From positions 62,001 to 126,000 of the forward strand of contig CANLQD010000005.1 in NCBI GenBank assembly GCA_947493175.1: a stretch of 64,000 bases of DNA, in the 5' to 3' direction. The translations under genes and the position numbers were made by a program. This document shows, one piece after another, positions 1 through 9,446 of this stretch. The notes beneath the pieces are model-generated. The model had not been told where the DNA came from and made no database searches. It saw only the letters and a program-made list of their open reading frames with translations. Within the stretch, counting starts at the first letter, position 1, and the number at the start of each line of letters is the position of its first letter. Origin of the DNA: an uncultured Flavobacteriaceae bacterium. Lineage in GTDB: Bacteria; Bacteroidota; Bacteroidia; Flavobacteriales; Flavobacteriaceae.

Positions 1-339
1 GGTTATTTGAATCCGCTGAATGAGGGAAAAACCGTTCTTTTTACTAGAACACTAAAAAGTATTGATGCTCATTTTCCCGAAAATGGCTATGAGCAGCTCG
101 AACAACCTACATTTAAAGATGTCACTCAATACTTTTTGAAAAAAGAGGGGAAGGTCGCTCAAACATTGAACGGTCTGAGCAGAAAAGAAATCTTTGCTGT
201 TTTGTGGGACAAGTATTCGGAACTCAGAAGGTATGCACGGAAAAACAAACTGCATATGCGTTCTGAGGACCAAGTGATTCAAGTATTACAGTACTACGAT
301 TCAATACGGTCAGAGGATACGATTCCTAAAGAAAAATAG
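1..339 (+). CDS. C-terminal part of an unrecognised protein (5' truncated by window edge)
   Basis: The reading frame is open from the first base of the window to a TAG at 337-339. The first candidate start, a TTG at position 7, lies at the very edge and has no visible leader, so this is most simply the last ~112 codons of a longer gene. The visible part is soluble, with alternating charged and aromatic residues and no membrane segment, signal peptide or cysteine. I do not recognise the family. It is convergent with tsaB on the other strand, with about 35 bases between the stop codons. No clear terminator hairpin is visible between them. Confidence 0.65.
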   Translation, partial: GYLNPLNEGKTVLFTRTLKSIDAHFPENGYEQLEQPTFKDVTQYFLKKEGKVAQTLNGLSRKEIFAVLWDKYSELRRYARKNKLHMRSEDQVIQVLQYYDSIRSEDTIPKEK

Positions 340-374
340 GGTACTGATAATCCGTTGCCCATCTCATTTCTAGA

Positions 375-1049
375 TCACTTCTTTTTTCCTTGCAGAATAA
401 AATCTTTTAGGTAGTAAGGCTCAAAGTATGCCACATCTTCAAAATCATTCAATTTGAATTTTTCGAAAGAAAGCGAGCCCATTTCCCTTGCCGAAGGCAC
501 CGTACCAGTGTTAAAAACCAGTTGCTCCCCGAACACTATTCCTTTGCACTTTTCGGCACCACTTCCTAAAAGCAGCACTTTTCCTTGTTGTACATACGCC
601 TTAAATGAGTGCTCGTCGATGATTTCGGCACGTGTCTCCCTTAGCTGTTGCCTATTTTTATCGAAGACCGCAGCATATACTTCCATACGCCGTGCATCGA
701 GCAAGGGAATAATGAAATCTACCTCCCCACCCACCGATTGATAGGACATACTCTTCAAGGTGGGGATCGATAGCAAGGGTATATCCAAAGAAAAACACAG
801 GCCTTTGGCCGAGGAAACCCCGATACGAAGTCCTGTATATGACCCAGGGCCCATACTAACAGCCACTGCATCTAAATCCGAAATTTTTAGGGAAGCCTGT
901 TCGAGAACATCTTCTATAAACAGGTGCAACTGTTCCGAATGTGAATAATTTGCCGAGTTATACTCTTTTAATGCTTCCGTTCTGCCATTGATTGCAATAC
1001 TGACGGAGCAATTGGTAGTCGCGGTTTCAAGATTTAAAATTGTAGCCAT
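375..1049 (-). CDS. tsaB: TsaB, tRNA threonylcarbamoyladenosine (t6A) biosynthesis protein
   Basis: TsaB is the non-catalytic partner of TsaD. With TsaE it supports transfer of threonylcarbamoyl to A37 of ANN-decoding tRNAs in the cytoplasm. The N-terminus (ILNLETATTNCSV) and the stretch MGPGSYTGLRIG about 70 residues in are the hallmark TsaB sequences of the ASKHA fold. At 224 residues it is close to the usual ~230. A start four codons upstream (1061) is possible, but the ATG at 1049 gives the normal MATILN start. The gene follows the TolC gene by only 19 bases on the same strand. A TATCTTTG box sits at 1059-1066, but no well-spaced upstream element accompanies it, so co-transcription with the exporter operon is likely. 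Confidence 0.93.
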   Translation of the reverse strand: MATILNLETATTNCSVSIAINGRTEALKEYNSANYSHSEQLHLFIEDVLEQASLKISDLDAVAVSMGPGSYTGLRIGVSSAKGLCFSLDIPLLSIPTLKSMSYQSVGGEVDFIIPLLDARRMEVYAAVFDKNRQQLRETRAEIIDEHSFKAYVQQGKVLLLGSGAEKCKGIVFGEQLVFNTGTVPSAREMGSLSFEKFKLNDFEDVAYFEPYYLKDFILQGKKK

Positions 1050-1068
1050 AATGGGCTGCAAAGATATA

Positions 1069-2436
1069 TTAGTTCAGGGCAATCGGGATACCAAAATAGA
1101 ATTCCAATATTTTTAATCGGAAGATATAGTCGTATTTGGTTCGTACTACCTGCGCAGCCGCATCGTCTAATCGCGCTTGGGCTTGACTAAAATCAAAAGC
1201 GTTCATTAATCCCACATCAAAACGTTCTTTGGAATACTGATACGCTAAGTTGCGTGCCTCCAGCGTTTTTTCTGCTGCTTCATAAGCCTTATAGAATGTA
1301 GTGACATCGACATAGGCCTGGTTGATTATATTCTCCAAATCAAGTTTATCCTGTTCGAGCTGTAGTTTGGCTCGCTCCAAGGCAATCTTTGACCTTTTGA
1401 TATTGTTTTTTACACTAAATCCGTTGAAGATAGGTACATTTAATTGTACACCATAAGCGACCCCATCAAAAATCCAGAGCTGATCCACAAAATTTGGTGT
1501 AAAAAATTGTGGCGGTGCATCCGCGGGAAGACCTGCCACTGGAATCTGTGCTACATCTGAATAGCGTGTGCCATAGTTTGCAAACGCCCCTAAAGTCGGC
1601 AAAAGTGCCCCCTTACTGATTTGCAAATCTTTCTCTGCCAGTTCTACGTTCGACTTTGAAAGCTTGATATCGTTTCTGAATTCCAATGCCTTTGCAAAAA
1701 TCGTATTCGGGGAATTGTTCAGAATATCGGAAATAGGTATTTCGAACACTTCATCGGAGGTATCGAAATTCTCATAATCTGTAATTTGAAGCAGCTGTGC
1801 GAGTCCAATTTTAGAAATTTTAACAGAGGCCTCTGCATTTACAATTTGTTGTTCCTGACCTGCCGCGGTAGCCTCAATCTCCAACAAATCTCCCTTTGGC
1901 ACTACCCCCGACTCTACCAACTCCATGGTCCTTTTCAAATCTTGCTCCGTGACCTGGTATTGTGCCTGCGCAACTTTTAATGCTTCTTTGTTAGAAACCA
2001 CCAGCAGATAAGCATTGGCCACATTTAAGCGAATATCGTCTTTTAAATCGTCCAACCTATATTGATTGGCAATAGCATTCAACTTTGCACGGTTGAGCTG
2101 ATGTCGGTTTCGCAATCCGTTAAAAATATTGACGCTTGTGTTGACTCCCGCATTTACATTGTTTTGCGTAGTGTTCGTTGGGAGGTTGTTCGTAGGGTTA
2201 ATAGAGAAACCAGTATTACTACTAAAGGAAGTATTTGCATTTAAGTCTGGTAAAAAGTTACCGATCGCATCGGATTTGTCAACGGTAGCATTTTCCAAGT
2301 CCAACTCAAACTGTGCTACGGTCAGGTTATTCTCCACAGCATATTCAACACATTCCTGTAACGTCCATTTTTTCTGTTGGGCGGTTATGGTCCCTACTGA
2401 TAAAACAAGGGCAAGTAGTACTATCTTATACTTCAT
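1069..2436 (-). CDS. TolC-family outer-membrane efflux protein
   Basis: This is the outer-membrane exit duct for the exporter encoded just upstream. Residues 1-19 form a signal peptide ending in ITAQ. The mature protein has two OEP repeats, rich in Leu/Ala/Glu/Gln coiled-coil sequence (about residues 25-215 and 245-445), with Asn/Pro-rich loops around residues 75-90. The length of 455 residues is normal for the family. It is the last transport gene of a minus-strand operon, 62 bases after a membrane-fusion protein. Gene order (permeases, fusion protein, TolC) points to a type I/MacAB-like tripartite pump. The substrate cannot be read from the sequence. Confidence 0.9.
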   Translation of the reverse strand: MKYKIVLLALVLSVGTITAQQKKWTLQECVEYAVENNLTVAQFELDLENATVDKSDAIGNFLPDLNANTSFSSNTGFSINPTNNLPTNTTQNNVNAGVNTSVNIFNGLRNRHQLNRAKLNAIANQYRLDDLKDDIRLNVANAYLLVVSNKEALKVAQAQYQVTEQDLKRTMELVESGVVPKGDLLEIEATAAGQEQQIVNAEASVKISKIGLAQLLQITDYENFDTSDEVFEIPISDILNNSPNTIFAKALEFRNDIKLSKSNVELAEKDLQISKGALLPTLGAFANYGTRYSDVAQIPVAGLPADAPPQFFTPNFVDQLWIFDGVAYGVQLNVPIFNGFSVKNNIKRSKIALERAKLQLEQDKLDLENIINQAYVDVTTFYKAYEAAEKTLEARNLAYQYSKERFDVGLMNAFDFSQAQARLDDAAAQVVRTKYDYIFRLKILEFYFGIPIALN

Positions 2437-2457
2437 TTTGGTCTTTTTTATGATTGT

Positions 2458-2468
2458 TTTGATTGATG
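2458..2468 (-). promoter_or_regulatory. Repeated leader 11-mer (copy 1, before tolC-like gene)
   Basis: On the minus strand this reads CATCAATCAAA, 22 bases before the ATG of the TolC-like gene. The identical 11-mer occurs before two other genes of the same operon (8079-8089 and 10707-10717). It may be a translation-initiation context or a remnant of operon duplication. The function is unknown. Confidence 0.35.
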
Positions 2469-2498
2469 TATAGCCTCTGATTTCATTTTTAGGAATGA

Positions 2499-3614
2499 TT
2501 AGGAATCATTGTCTCCATCCTTTTTATCCAACTCATTCCATATTTTGACTTTTGCCTCTTCTTCCAAACCGGATATTACTTCCACGTCGATTCCATCGCT
2601 TACTCCTAACTCCAACTCCCTCTTTTCAAATTCATTTTCACCTATCTCGATTTCTACGTAAGGTTTTTCAGTTTCTTTATCGAATTGGAGCAACGCTTCC
2701 TTAATCGCCAGAACATCCTTTTTTTCCTCAAGAACAATAGCAGCATTTGCACTATAACCTGCTCTTACGTATGCCGTATCGGTTACGACCAAATCTCCCT
2801 CGATCTTAAATTGTACGGCCCCTTCTTCTTCGACCCCCTTAGGTGCTATAAACTTTAACTTAGCTGAATATGTCGACTTTTCGAGCGCCCCAAGGCTTAT
2901 TTCCAAGGGCATTCCTAATTTTAACTTCCCAACCTCTGCCTCATCGACTTCCCCTTCAAAAATCATTTTATTCATGTCTGCAATGGTAGCTACTGTTGTA
3001 CCGTCATTGAAATTATTGCTTTGAATAACTTGATCCCCTTCTTTCACCGGAATCTCCAAAATGGTTCCTGCTACTGTTGATCTTACATTTGTATTGGCAC
3101 TTGAAGATCCCCCAGCAGATCCCAATCGAATGATACGATAATCATTTTGCGCATTTTCTAGCTCAAGTTTGGCCTGTTCATAGGTTAACTTTATGTTATT
3201 AAAATCTTGACTGGCCACCACTCCTTTATCAAATAAGGTTTTATTCCTATCGAACTCTAATTTAGCATTGGCAAGGCTTACCTCCGCATTACGGACTCTT
3301 CCGCGAGCACTGGCCAAAGATTGTTCGTTAGGTACAACCTTAATGGTAGCAATAAGATCACCCTCTTTCACCTGCTCCCCTTCCTCTAAATATACCTTGC
3401 TGATAATACCTGAAATTTGCGGCTTGATATTTATTTCATCCTCAGGAATGACTTTTCCTGTAACAATGACCTGATTAACAATGTCTTTTTTCTCCAATGC
3501 TTCGGTCTCGTACAATTTTAACGGGGTGCTATTCTTTTTGATAAAGAAAGCCACCGCCCATAGCACACCTAAAATCAAGAGTCCTATTAATGTGTATTTG
3601 GCATATTTATTCAT
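2499..3614 (-). CDS. Membrane-fusion protein (HlyD/MacA-like periplasmic adaptor), copy 2
   Basis: This periplasmic adaptor bridges the inner-membrane permeases to the TolC duct. It has one N-terminal membrane anchor (about residues 7-25), a lipoyl-like half (GKVIPEDEINIKPQISG; EGDLIATI), a coiled-coil hairpin (about residues 95-150), the second lipoyl half (VKEGDQVIQSNNFNDGTTVATI) and beta-barrel/membrane-proximal domains at the C-terminus. It is clearly paralogous to the product of 6944-8062: most of the C-terminal domain (VLAIKEAL.QFD, GVSDGI.VEV.SGL) can be aligned by eye. It lies between the permease at 3665-4918 and the TolC-like gene. Confidence 0.9.
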   Translation of the reverse strand: MNKYAKYTLIGLLILGVLWAVAFFIKKNSTPLKLYETEALEKKDIVNQVIVTGKVIPEDEINIKPQISGIISKVYLEEGEQVKEGDLIATIKVVPNEQSLASARGRVRNAEVSLANAKLEFDRNKTLFDKGVVASQDFNNIKLTYEQAKLELENAQNDYRIIRLGSAGGSSSANTNVRSTVAGTILEIPVKEGDQVIQSNNFNDGTTVATIADMNKMIFEGEVDEAEVGKLKLGMPLEISLGALEKSTYSAKLKFIAPKGVEEEGAVQFKIEGDLVVTDTAYVRAGYSANAAIVLEEKKDVLAIKEALLQFDKETEKPYVEIEIGENEFEKRELELGVSDGIDVEVISGLEEEAKVKIWNELDKKDGDNDS

Positions 3615-3664
3615 CTGTACTGATTTGATTTTTATTAAGATTTAGTTAGTTATTGTTTTAGCAG

Positions 3665-4918
3665 TTATTCCTCTCTCAACGCTTCGATTGGTCTTACTTT
3701 CACCGCTCTATTCGCCGGGATAAGCCCAATAAGCGTACTCAGCACCACCATTAGCAAAAAGGAAATTATAAACTGTGGAATGCTGATCATTGGATTGTCG
3801 ACAGGGATATCCCCTCCTTCCAGCAAAATTCCTATCAATGCCAAGGCACCAATAGATATGGAAAAACCGATCAACCCTGCAAACGTAGTCAACACAATAG
3901 CTTCCAAAACAATTTGTCGTCTTACAATCTTAGGGGTAGCACCGAGGGCCCTTCTTACTCCAATTTCTTTGGTACGCTCTTTTACCGTTATCAACAAAAT
4001 ATTACTAATTGCAATGACCCCCGCTAAAAGGGTGAAGATGCCCACAAAGAATGAAAATCCTTTTAAAACTGTGGTGAAAGCAGAAATACCATTAAAAATT
4101 TCCGACATATCAAAACTTCCAATGGCCCTTTCATCTTTCGGACTGATATCATATTTGGCCTTCAAAATCTTCTTTATTTTGCTTTCAACGACGGGAACTT
4201 TTGTATCCTCATCAACCGCAATGGCCATCCACCCCAAACGATCACCTGTATTAAATGCTTTTTGAAATGTGGTAAATGGAATAAAAACAGCATTTTCCCC
4301 ATCTATGTTAATGTTGTTATTGGGCTTATAGATACCGACCACCTTAAAAAAGACACCATTGATCCGGATGTCTTCCCCTACGGCCTGTTCCCCTTTGTCG
4401 AACAACAATTTATAGGTTTCCTCGCCAATAACGCATACTTTTTTAGAGTCATCAATATCCGTCTGATTCAAAAAACGGCCCTCTACCAATTTCTTCTTTG
4501 TAATATTGTCAATTTCAGGGTAATCCCCGTAAACGGCCGAGCCACTTTTACGACCATTCCGATATACCGTAACCACGTCTCGATGGCTGCCTAGTTCAAT
4601 TCTTGGAGCAAGTACTTCAATTTCCGGAATTTGCTTTTTAATAATCGCCGCGTCCTCAATTTTAAAACGAATCCTTCTGCCCCTCTCGAATCCCTTATAA
4701 GGCTCGGAAGTTCTTTGGCTCCAAACGAACAAACTGTTCGAAGCCGTTCCTTCGAAGATTTTGTTAAAACCATTGCTCAATCCATTTGCCCCTCCCAATA
4801 ATAAAATCAATATCAACATGGCCAAAATAACCCCTATCATTGTCAAAAAGGTACGTAGCATGTTCTTACCCAAGGTGGCAAAAATCTCTCTCCATAAATC
4901 TTTATCGAGTATCCACAT
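3665..4918 (-). CDS. MacB/FtsX-type ABC transporter permease (fourth in operon)
   Basis: A MacB-like permease without its own ATPase domain. One N-terminal transmembrane helix (about residues 20-45) is followed by a ~230-residue periplasmic MacB_PCD domain. Three C-terminal helices of the FtsX domain follow (about 285-310, 340-365, 380-405), with the usual cytoplasmic motif KERTKEIGVRRALGATP and the ending VRPIEALREE. It is two bases downstream of the preceding permease, so translation is probably coupled. In structurally known MacB the permease and ATPase are fused. Here the ATPase is separate (6143-6844). Confidence 0.9.
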   Translation of the reverse strand: MWILDKDLWREIFATLGKNMLRTFLTMIGVILAMLILILLLGGANGLSNGFNKIFEGTASNSLFVWSQRTSEPYKGFERGRRIRFKIEDAAIIKKQIPEIEVLAPRIELGSHRDVVTVYRNGRKSGSAVYGDYPEIDNITKKKLVEGRFLNQTDIDDSKKVCVIGEETYKLLFDKGEQAVGEDIRINGVFFKVVGIYKPNNNINIDGENAVFIPFTTFQKAFNTGDRLGWMAIAVDEDTKVPVVESKIKKILKAKYDISPKDERAIGSFDMSEIFNGISAFTTVLKGFSFFVGIFTLLAGVIAISNILLITVKERTKEIGVRRALGATPKIVRRQIVLEAIVLTTFAGLIGFSISIGALALIGILLEGGDIPVDNPMISIPQFIISFLLMVVLSTLIGLIPANRAVKVRPIEALREE

Positions 4919-4920
4919 AA

Positions 4921-6150
4921 TTATTTATCACTTAGTGCTACAATTGGTTTCACCCTAGATGCCTTTAATGCAGGGATAAAGCCAGCTACAAGTCCTGCCC
5001 CGACTAAAATAACCGTAGCGATGACCACTGTTGAAAAGCTTACTGTAGGATTAGAAAATGCCGGAAAATCCATATTAGGTCCTATCAAAGCCAACAACCC
5101 TGTAGCGAATAGGAGTCCAACAAATCCGGAAAGCGCGGTTATGAAAACCGACTCCAGCAACACCAACTTGATGATTTGTGAAGGTTTTGCACCAAGTGCT
5201 TTTCGTATACCAATTTCCTTGGTTCTTTCCTTTATAATAAAAACCATGATATTACCAATACCCACAATACCAGCAATAAGAATCAAAATACCCACAACCA
5301 CACTCATAAAGCTCAATCCACCCGTGAACGTGCTTATATCCGAAAAAGCTTCTGCGTAATTAAAAATACGTATCCCCGACTGATCCTCCGGTGCAATTAG
5401 ATGTCTTCTTTTTAAAATAGTTTCCAAGCGACCGGAAAATTCCAAGGCTTTTGTAAGATTATAGGAAGGATTATAGGTCAAGGCGATTTGATCGATTTGG
5501 TCTGTGTTACCATAAATTTTCTGATATGTCGTCAGCGGAGCATAAATATTTCGCTCTGCATTATCGTCTCCTTCATCAGTGAAAACACCTATTACCCGAA
5601 AAGGCAGACTATTGAACTCAACAAATTTGCCTACAGGATCTTCTTCCTTGAATAAATCCTCAGCAACTTTTCTTCCAATCACTGCGACTTTGGCACCGCT
5701 TCTAAAATCATTTTCATTGATGTATCGCCCATTAGCAACTATCGTCTTTTCAATGACCTGAAAATCAGGATGAACCCCCTGAACGTTATAGGATCCCGTT
5801 TCACTTTTGAAGCGTGCGGAAGTATTTCTGAACATACGACCACTGATGTACTCATGGTCTTTTTCAAAGCTCTTCTGTATGTATTCAATATCATCGTTTT
5901 TTAACTGGATTCGACGATCTTTTTCAAACCCCGCATACGCTTTTGATGTGGTCCCGGGTCTAATAAATATGGTGTTTGTCGCATCGTCGTTAAACTGTTT
6001 GGTAAAGCCATTTTGCATTCCATTTACCGAACCCAACAACATTACCAAGATAAAAATTCCCCAACCCACCGAAAAGCCGGTCAGGAACGTTCTTAATTTG
6101 TTGTTCCGGATACTGTGGAATATTTCTTGCCAAATGTCCCTATCAAACAT
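4921..6150 (-). CDS. MacB/FtsX-type ABC transporter permease (third in operon)
   Basis: Same architecture as its neighbour: an N-terminal helix after the sequence FDRDIWQEIFHSIRNNKLRTFLT, a periplasmic MacB_PCD domain, then three FtsX helices with IIKERTKEIGIRKALGAKP and a terminal VKPIVALSDK. Its start codon overlaps the last 8 bases of the ATPase gene, which suggests translational coupling to that ATPase. It has 409 residues and no ATPase domain. Its closest relative within the operon appears to be the permease at 9447-10694 (both have IRKALGAKP and KPIVAL). Confidence 0.9.
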   Translation of the reverse strand: MFDRDIWQEIFHSIRNNKLRTFLTGFSVGWGIFILVMLLGSVNGMQNGFTKQFNDDATNTIFIRPGTTSKAYAGFEKDRRIQLKNDDIEYIQKSFEKDHEYISGRMFRNTSARFKSETGSYNVQGVHPDFQVIEKTIVANGRYINENDFRSGAKVAVIGRKVAEDLFKEEDPVGKFVEFNSLPFRVIGVFTDEGDDNAERNIYAPLTTYQKIYGNTDQIDQIALTYNPSYNLTKALEFSGRLETILKRRHLIAPEDQSGIRIFNYAEAFSDISTFTGGLSFMSVVVGILILIAGIVGIGNIMVFIIKERTKEIGIRKALGAKPSQIIKLVLLESVFITALSGFVGLLFATGLLALIGPNMDFPAFSNPTVSFSTVVIATVILVGAGLVAGFIPALKASRVKPIVALSDK

Positions 6151-6844
6151 ACTGTTGAGCTCTTACTTGCTTCACTTTTTTATCTTCGACGATGACCCCG
6201 TCTTTCAGGTGCACGATACGTTTGCACATATGGGCAATATCTTCTTCGTGGGTTACTACCAAAATGGTATTCCCATCATCATTGATTTTTTGAATAAGGT
6301 CCATGACCTCATAAGAGGTTTTACTATCCAAGGCACCTGTTGGCTCATCTGCCAGTAGTACTTTTGGTTCGGCCGCCATGGCCCTGGCAATGGCAACACG
6401 TTGTTTTTGCCCTCCGGAAAGTTCACTAGGTAAATGGGTCGCCCATTCTTTAAGCCCTACCTGATCCAAGTACTTAAGAGCCTTATCCTGTCGTTCTTTT
6501 CGACCCACCCTCTGATAATAAAGGGGCAAGGCCACATTTTCCATAGCGCTTTTGTAGTTAATCAGGTTAAAGGATTGGAATACAAACCCCAAAAACTTAT
6601 TACGGTATTGTGCGGCTTTCGTCTCGTTCAGATCTTTGATAGGAACCCCGTCAAGCACATATTCTCCGCTATCGGCTGCATCGAGCATTCCAAGAATATT
6701 TAGGAGTGTAGATTTTCCCGAACCGGATGATCCCATTATAGCTACCAATTCGCCCTCTTCGACTGAAAAATCAATTCCTTTGAGGACATGCAGGGAGTTG
6801 CTCCCCATCTTATAAGATTTGTGAAGGTTTTTAATTTCGATCAT
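6143..6844 (-). CDS. ABC transporter ATP-binding protein (LolD/MacB ATPase type)
   Basis: This is the cytoplasmic ATPase that drives the exporter. Walker A is GSSGSGKST (Lys44). The ABC signature is LSGGQKQRVAIARA and Walker B is VLLADEPTGALD, followed by the D-loop and the His switch in VVTHEED. At 233 residues it is a single-domain ATPase of the LolD/MacB class, which powers mechanotransmission-type permeases. It is the only ATPase gene in an operon with four permeases. It begins 99 bases after the adaptor at 6944-8062, the largest gap inside the operon, so a secondary promoter there is possible. No clear TAnnTTTG box was seen in the gap. Confidence 0.95.
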   Translation of the reverse strand: MIEIKNLHKSYKMGSNSLHVLKGIDFSVEEGELVAIMGSSGSGKSTLLNILGMLDAADSGEYVLDGVPIKDLNETKAAQYRNKFLGFVFQSFNLINYKSAMENVALPLYYQRVGRKERQDKALKYLDQVGLKEWATHLPSELSGGQKQRVAIARAMAAEPKVLLADEPTGALDSKTSYEVMDLIQKINDDGNTILVVTHEEDIAHMCKRIVHLKDGVIVEDKKVKQVRAQQYV

Positions 6845-6943
6845 GTTGGTGTTGATTAGTGGTTTGTGCCACCTAAATTAGCTATCACGCCTATAGGACA
6901 CACAAGTTGTTACTTTGTTACAAAATTTGCACCAAATTTTTTG

Positions 6944-8062
6944 TTAATTGTTTTCAGCAAACTCCTGAGGTTTGATTTTGTTCCAAATCTTTATTTCGTC
7001 TTCTTCGGATATTCCCGATTTGACTTCGACGTAGATACCATCACTAATCCCCAACTCGATATCTTTTCGCTCAAACTGTTGATCTCCGTTTTCAATTTCC
7101 ACGAAGGGTTTCTTTGAGGTAGAATCGAACTGCACTAGTGCCTCCTTTATTGCGAGAACGCTATCGGCCTTAGCTAATATGATAGACGCATTCGCACTTA
7201 GGCCTGCACGAATAAAAGTAGTATCGCTCTTGGTTAGCGTTCCTTTGATCTCGAACTGAATGGCGCCGTTCTCTTCGTTTCCTTTTGGAGCAATATAATC
7301 CAGCACGGCATCGAACTTTTGATTTTCAATAGCTCCCACAGTAATTTCTAACGGAAGATCCTCCTTTATTTTTCCCACCTCGGATTCATCGACCTTTCCT
7401 TCAAAAATCATTTTCTCGACGTCTGCGATAGCGGCAATGGTCGTACCTTCATTGAAGTTGTTGCTTTCGATTACCTGATTACCCACTTCTACGGGCACTT
7501 CTAGCACCATACCGCTCACTGTAGCCCTTATCTGGGTATTGGCAGCATTCCCATATCCCCGAGCGGTTCCTGTTTTAACGATATCATAACGTTTGTTGGC
7601 CGCCCCAAAAGCCTGCTTTGCTTGATCAAAGGCTACCTCGGCCCTTTCCAAATCCACTTTGGAAATAACCCCTTTTTCAAAAAGGCTTTTTTGACGATCA
7701 AGGTTTCTTTTCTGATCGTCCAAGGCAATCTTTGCCTCGTCAATGCCATTACGGGCATCGTTCAGCGCATTTAAATTAGGTACCACTTTGATTCTGCAGA
7801 TAAGATCGCCCGACTTCACATAATCGCCTCCTTCGACAAATATTTCTTCGATAACCCCAGAGATATTAGGCTTTATCAAAACCTCCTCTAAAGGCAGGAT
7901 ACTTCCCGTGGCCACCGTTTTTTTCACGATGCTTTGTTTTGAGGGCTTCTCGGTTTCATAAACGACCGGATCTTCCGCATTCTTTTGATACAGATAATAC
8001 ATAGCCCCGCCAAACGTCAGGACAATGGTCAATAAAATGATAATGGTTACTGTTTTCTTCAT
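6944..8062 (-). CDS. Membrane-fusion protein (HlyD/MacA-like periplasmic adaptor), copy 1
   Basis: Adaptor of a tripartite exporter with one N-terminal membrane helix (about residues 5-25). The lipoyl halves GSILPLEEVLIKPNISG and VEVGNQVIESNNFNEG flank a coiled-coil hairpin (about 100-155). The C-terminus has the same domains as the copy at 2499-3614. The two proteins are almost the same length (372 and 371), which suggests duplication of a permease-permease-adaptor block. Its leader contains the CATCAATCAAA 11-mer. Confidence 0.9.
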   Translation of the reverse strand: MKKTVTIIILLTIVLTFGGAMYYLYQKNAEDPVVYETEKPSKQSIVKKTVATGSILPLEEVLIKPNISGVIEEIFVEGGDYVKSGDLICRIKVVPNLNALNDARNGIDEAKIALDDQKRNLDRQKSLFEKGVISKVDLERAEVAFDQAKQAFGAANKRYDIVKTGTARGYGNAANTQIRATVSGMVLEVPVEVGNQVIESNNFNEGTTIAAIADVEKMIFEGKVDESEVGKIKEDLPLEITVGAIENQKFDAVLDYIAPKGNEENGAIQFEIKGTLTKSDTTFIRAGLSANASIILAKADSVLAIKEALVQFDSTSKKPFVEIENGDQQFERKDIELGISDGIYVEVKSGISEEDEIKIWNKIKPQEFAENN

Positions 8063-8078
8063 TTTGTAATCAGTTTGA

Positions 8079-8089
8079 TTTGATTGATG
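8079..8089 (-). promoter_or_regulatory. Repeated leader 11-mer (copy 2, before adaptor)
   Basis: CATCAATCAAA on the minus strand, 17 bases before the adaptor start codon at 8062. It is identical to the copies at 2458-2468 and 10707-10717. Confidence 0.35.
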
Positions 8090-8137
8090 TTATTTATATG
8101 CTACCTCTTTCATTACGATTAAATGCTATCTATTCAA

Positions 8138-9394
8138 CTATTCTGCTCGTAGGGCCTCAATGGGTCTAACCCGAATGGCACTATTTGCCGGTATAAAGCC
8201 TGCCAAAAGGCCGGAGACTATCAAGATGATGAGTGCAATTACCACCACGCCCAAATTAACGTTCGGATTCACAAACATGTCAACAGGACCGTTCATCTCT
8301 AGAACGTAGTTAACACCATAAATTAAAAAAGCTCCGAAAACGATACCTGCCATCCCAGAAATGATGGTTAAAAAAATAGATTCCATCAGTATCTGTTTTT
8401 TAATCGACCACGGACCTTCTCCCAACGCTCGTCGAATACCAATCTCCTTGGTGCGCTCTTTGACCACGATCAGCATAATATTACTGACCCCGATGATGCC
8501 GGACAGTAAGACCAACACACCTACAAAATATGCGATGAACTCTAAGGCGCCGAACAGCCGAACCACCCGGCTAAACTCTTCGAACAAATCAAAATGACCA
8601 ATCGCCCTTAAATCTTCTGGATGGATGGTATGCCGTTCTTTTAACAGGGTAAATATCTGTTCTTTGATATTGGTAATCGGTGTGCCGTCGACGGCGGTAA
8701 TGGCCATCCAACCTACGTTGTTAGCGCGATTAAAAACCTGTGAAAAGGTAGTAAATGGTGTGTAAATATCTTTTTGCGCATCACTATCCCCATCGGTGTT
8801 GCTTTTATTGTAGGTTCCAATAATCATAAAATTTACACCACTGATCTTGATAAAACTACCTAGTACCTCTTCCTCTTTTTCATACAGGCTTTTTCGTACA
8901 TCGGTACCGATTACCGCTACTTTTCTCTTTTCTTGAATATCCGAATGGTTGATAAAACGGCCCGAGGTAATATCCATCGGCTGCTGTTTGATGATTTCCG
9001 GATAATCGCCATAAATGCTGAACGTACCTGTTTTAAGACCACGAACCACGTTACTGGCGCCCCGAAATCCGCCCGATTGGTTTCTAGGCGAAACGAACCG
9101 CAAACCATCTACATTCTGCCAAATAGCGTCTACATCCTCGACTTTAAAATTAAAATTTCTTTCCTTAGGGAGTCCTTTATAAGCCTTGGTCACCCCCTGT
9201 GTCCACATAAACATCGTGTTCGTGGCAATATCACCGAAATCTGCCCTGATGCCATTTTCCAGTCCTTTGCCTGCGGCTAAAAGGATAATCAATATTAAGA
9301 TTCCCCAAAAAACCCCAAAGGCCGTAAGCAGCGTCCTGAACCAATTCGTGGTCAGTACCTGAATAATTTCGCTCCAACGATCCCTGTTGAACAT
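8138..9394 (-). CDS. MacB/FtsX-type ABC transporter permease (second in operon)
   Basis: A 418-residue permease: an N-terminal helix after FNRDRWSEIIQVLTTNWFRTLLT, a periplasmic MacB_PCD domain, and three C-terminal FtsX helices with VVKERTKEIGIRRALGEGP and the terminal IRVRPIEALRAE. The last motif is shared with the permease at 3665-4918 (VRPIEALREE), so permeases 2 and 4 look like one paralogous pair, and permeases 1 and 3 the other. No ATPase domain is present, and the gene depends on the downstream ATPase. Confidence 0.9.
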   Translation of the reverse strand: MFNRDRWSEIIQVLTTNWFRTLLTAFGVFWGILILIILLAAGKGLENGIRADFGDIATNTMFMWTQGVTKAYKGLPKERNFNFKVEDVDAIWQNVDGLRFVSPRNQSGGFRGASNVVRGLKTGTFSIYGDYPEIIKQQPMDITSGRFINHSDIQEKRKVAVIGTDVRKSLYEKEEEVLGSFIKISGVNFMIIGTYNKSNTDGDSDAQKDIYTPFTTFSQVFNRANNVGWMAITAVDGTPITNIKEQIFTLLKERHTIHPEDLRAIGHFDLFEEFSRVVRLFGALEFIAYFVGVLVLLSGIIGVSNIMLIVVKERTKEIGIRRALGEGPWSIKKQILMESIFLTIISGMAGIVFGAFLIYGVNYVLEMNGPVDMFVNPNVNLGVVVIALIILIVSGLLAGFIPANSAIRVRPIEALRAE

Positions 9395-9446
9395 AATACT
9401 AGTTTTATTCTTATATTTTCTTTAAATCGTAAAGCCTTTCTTCGAA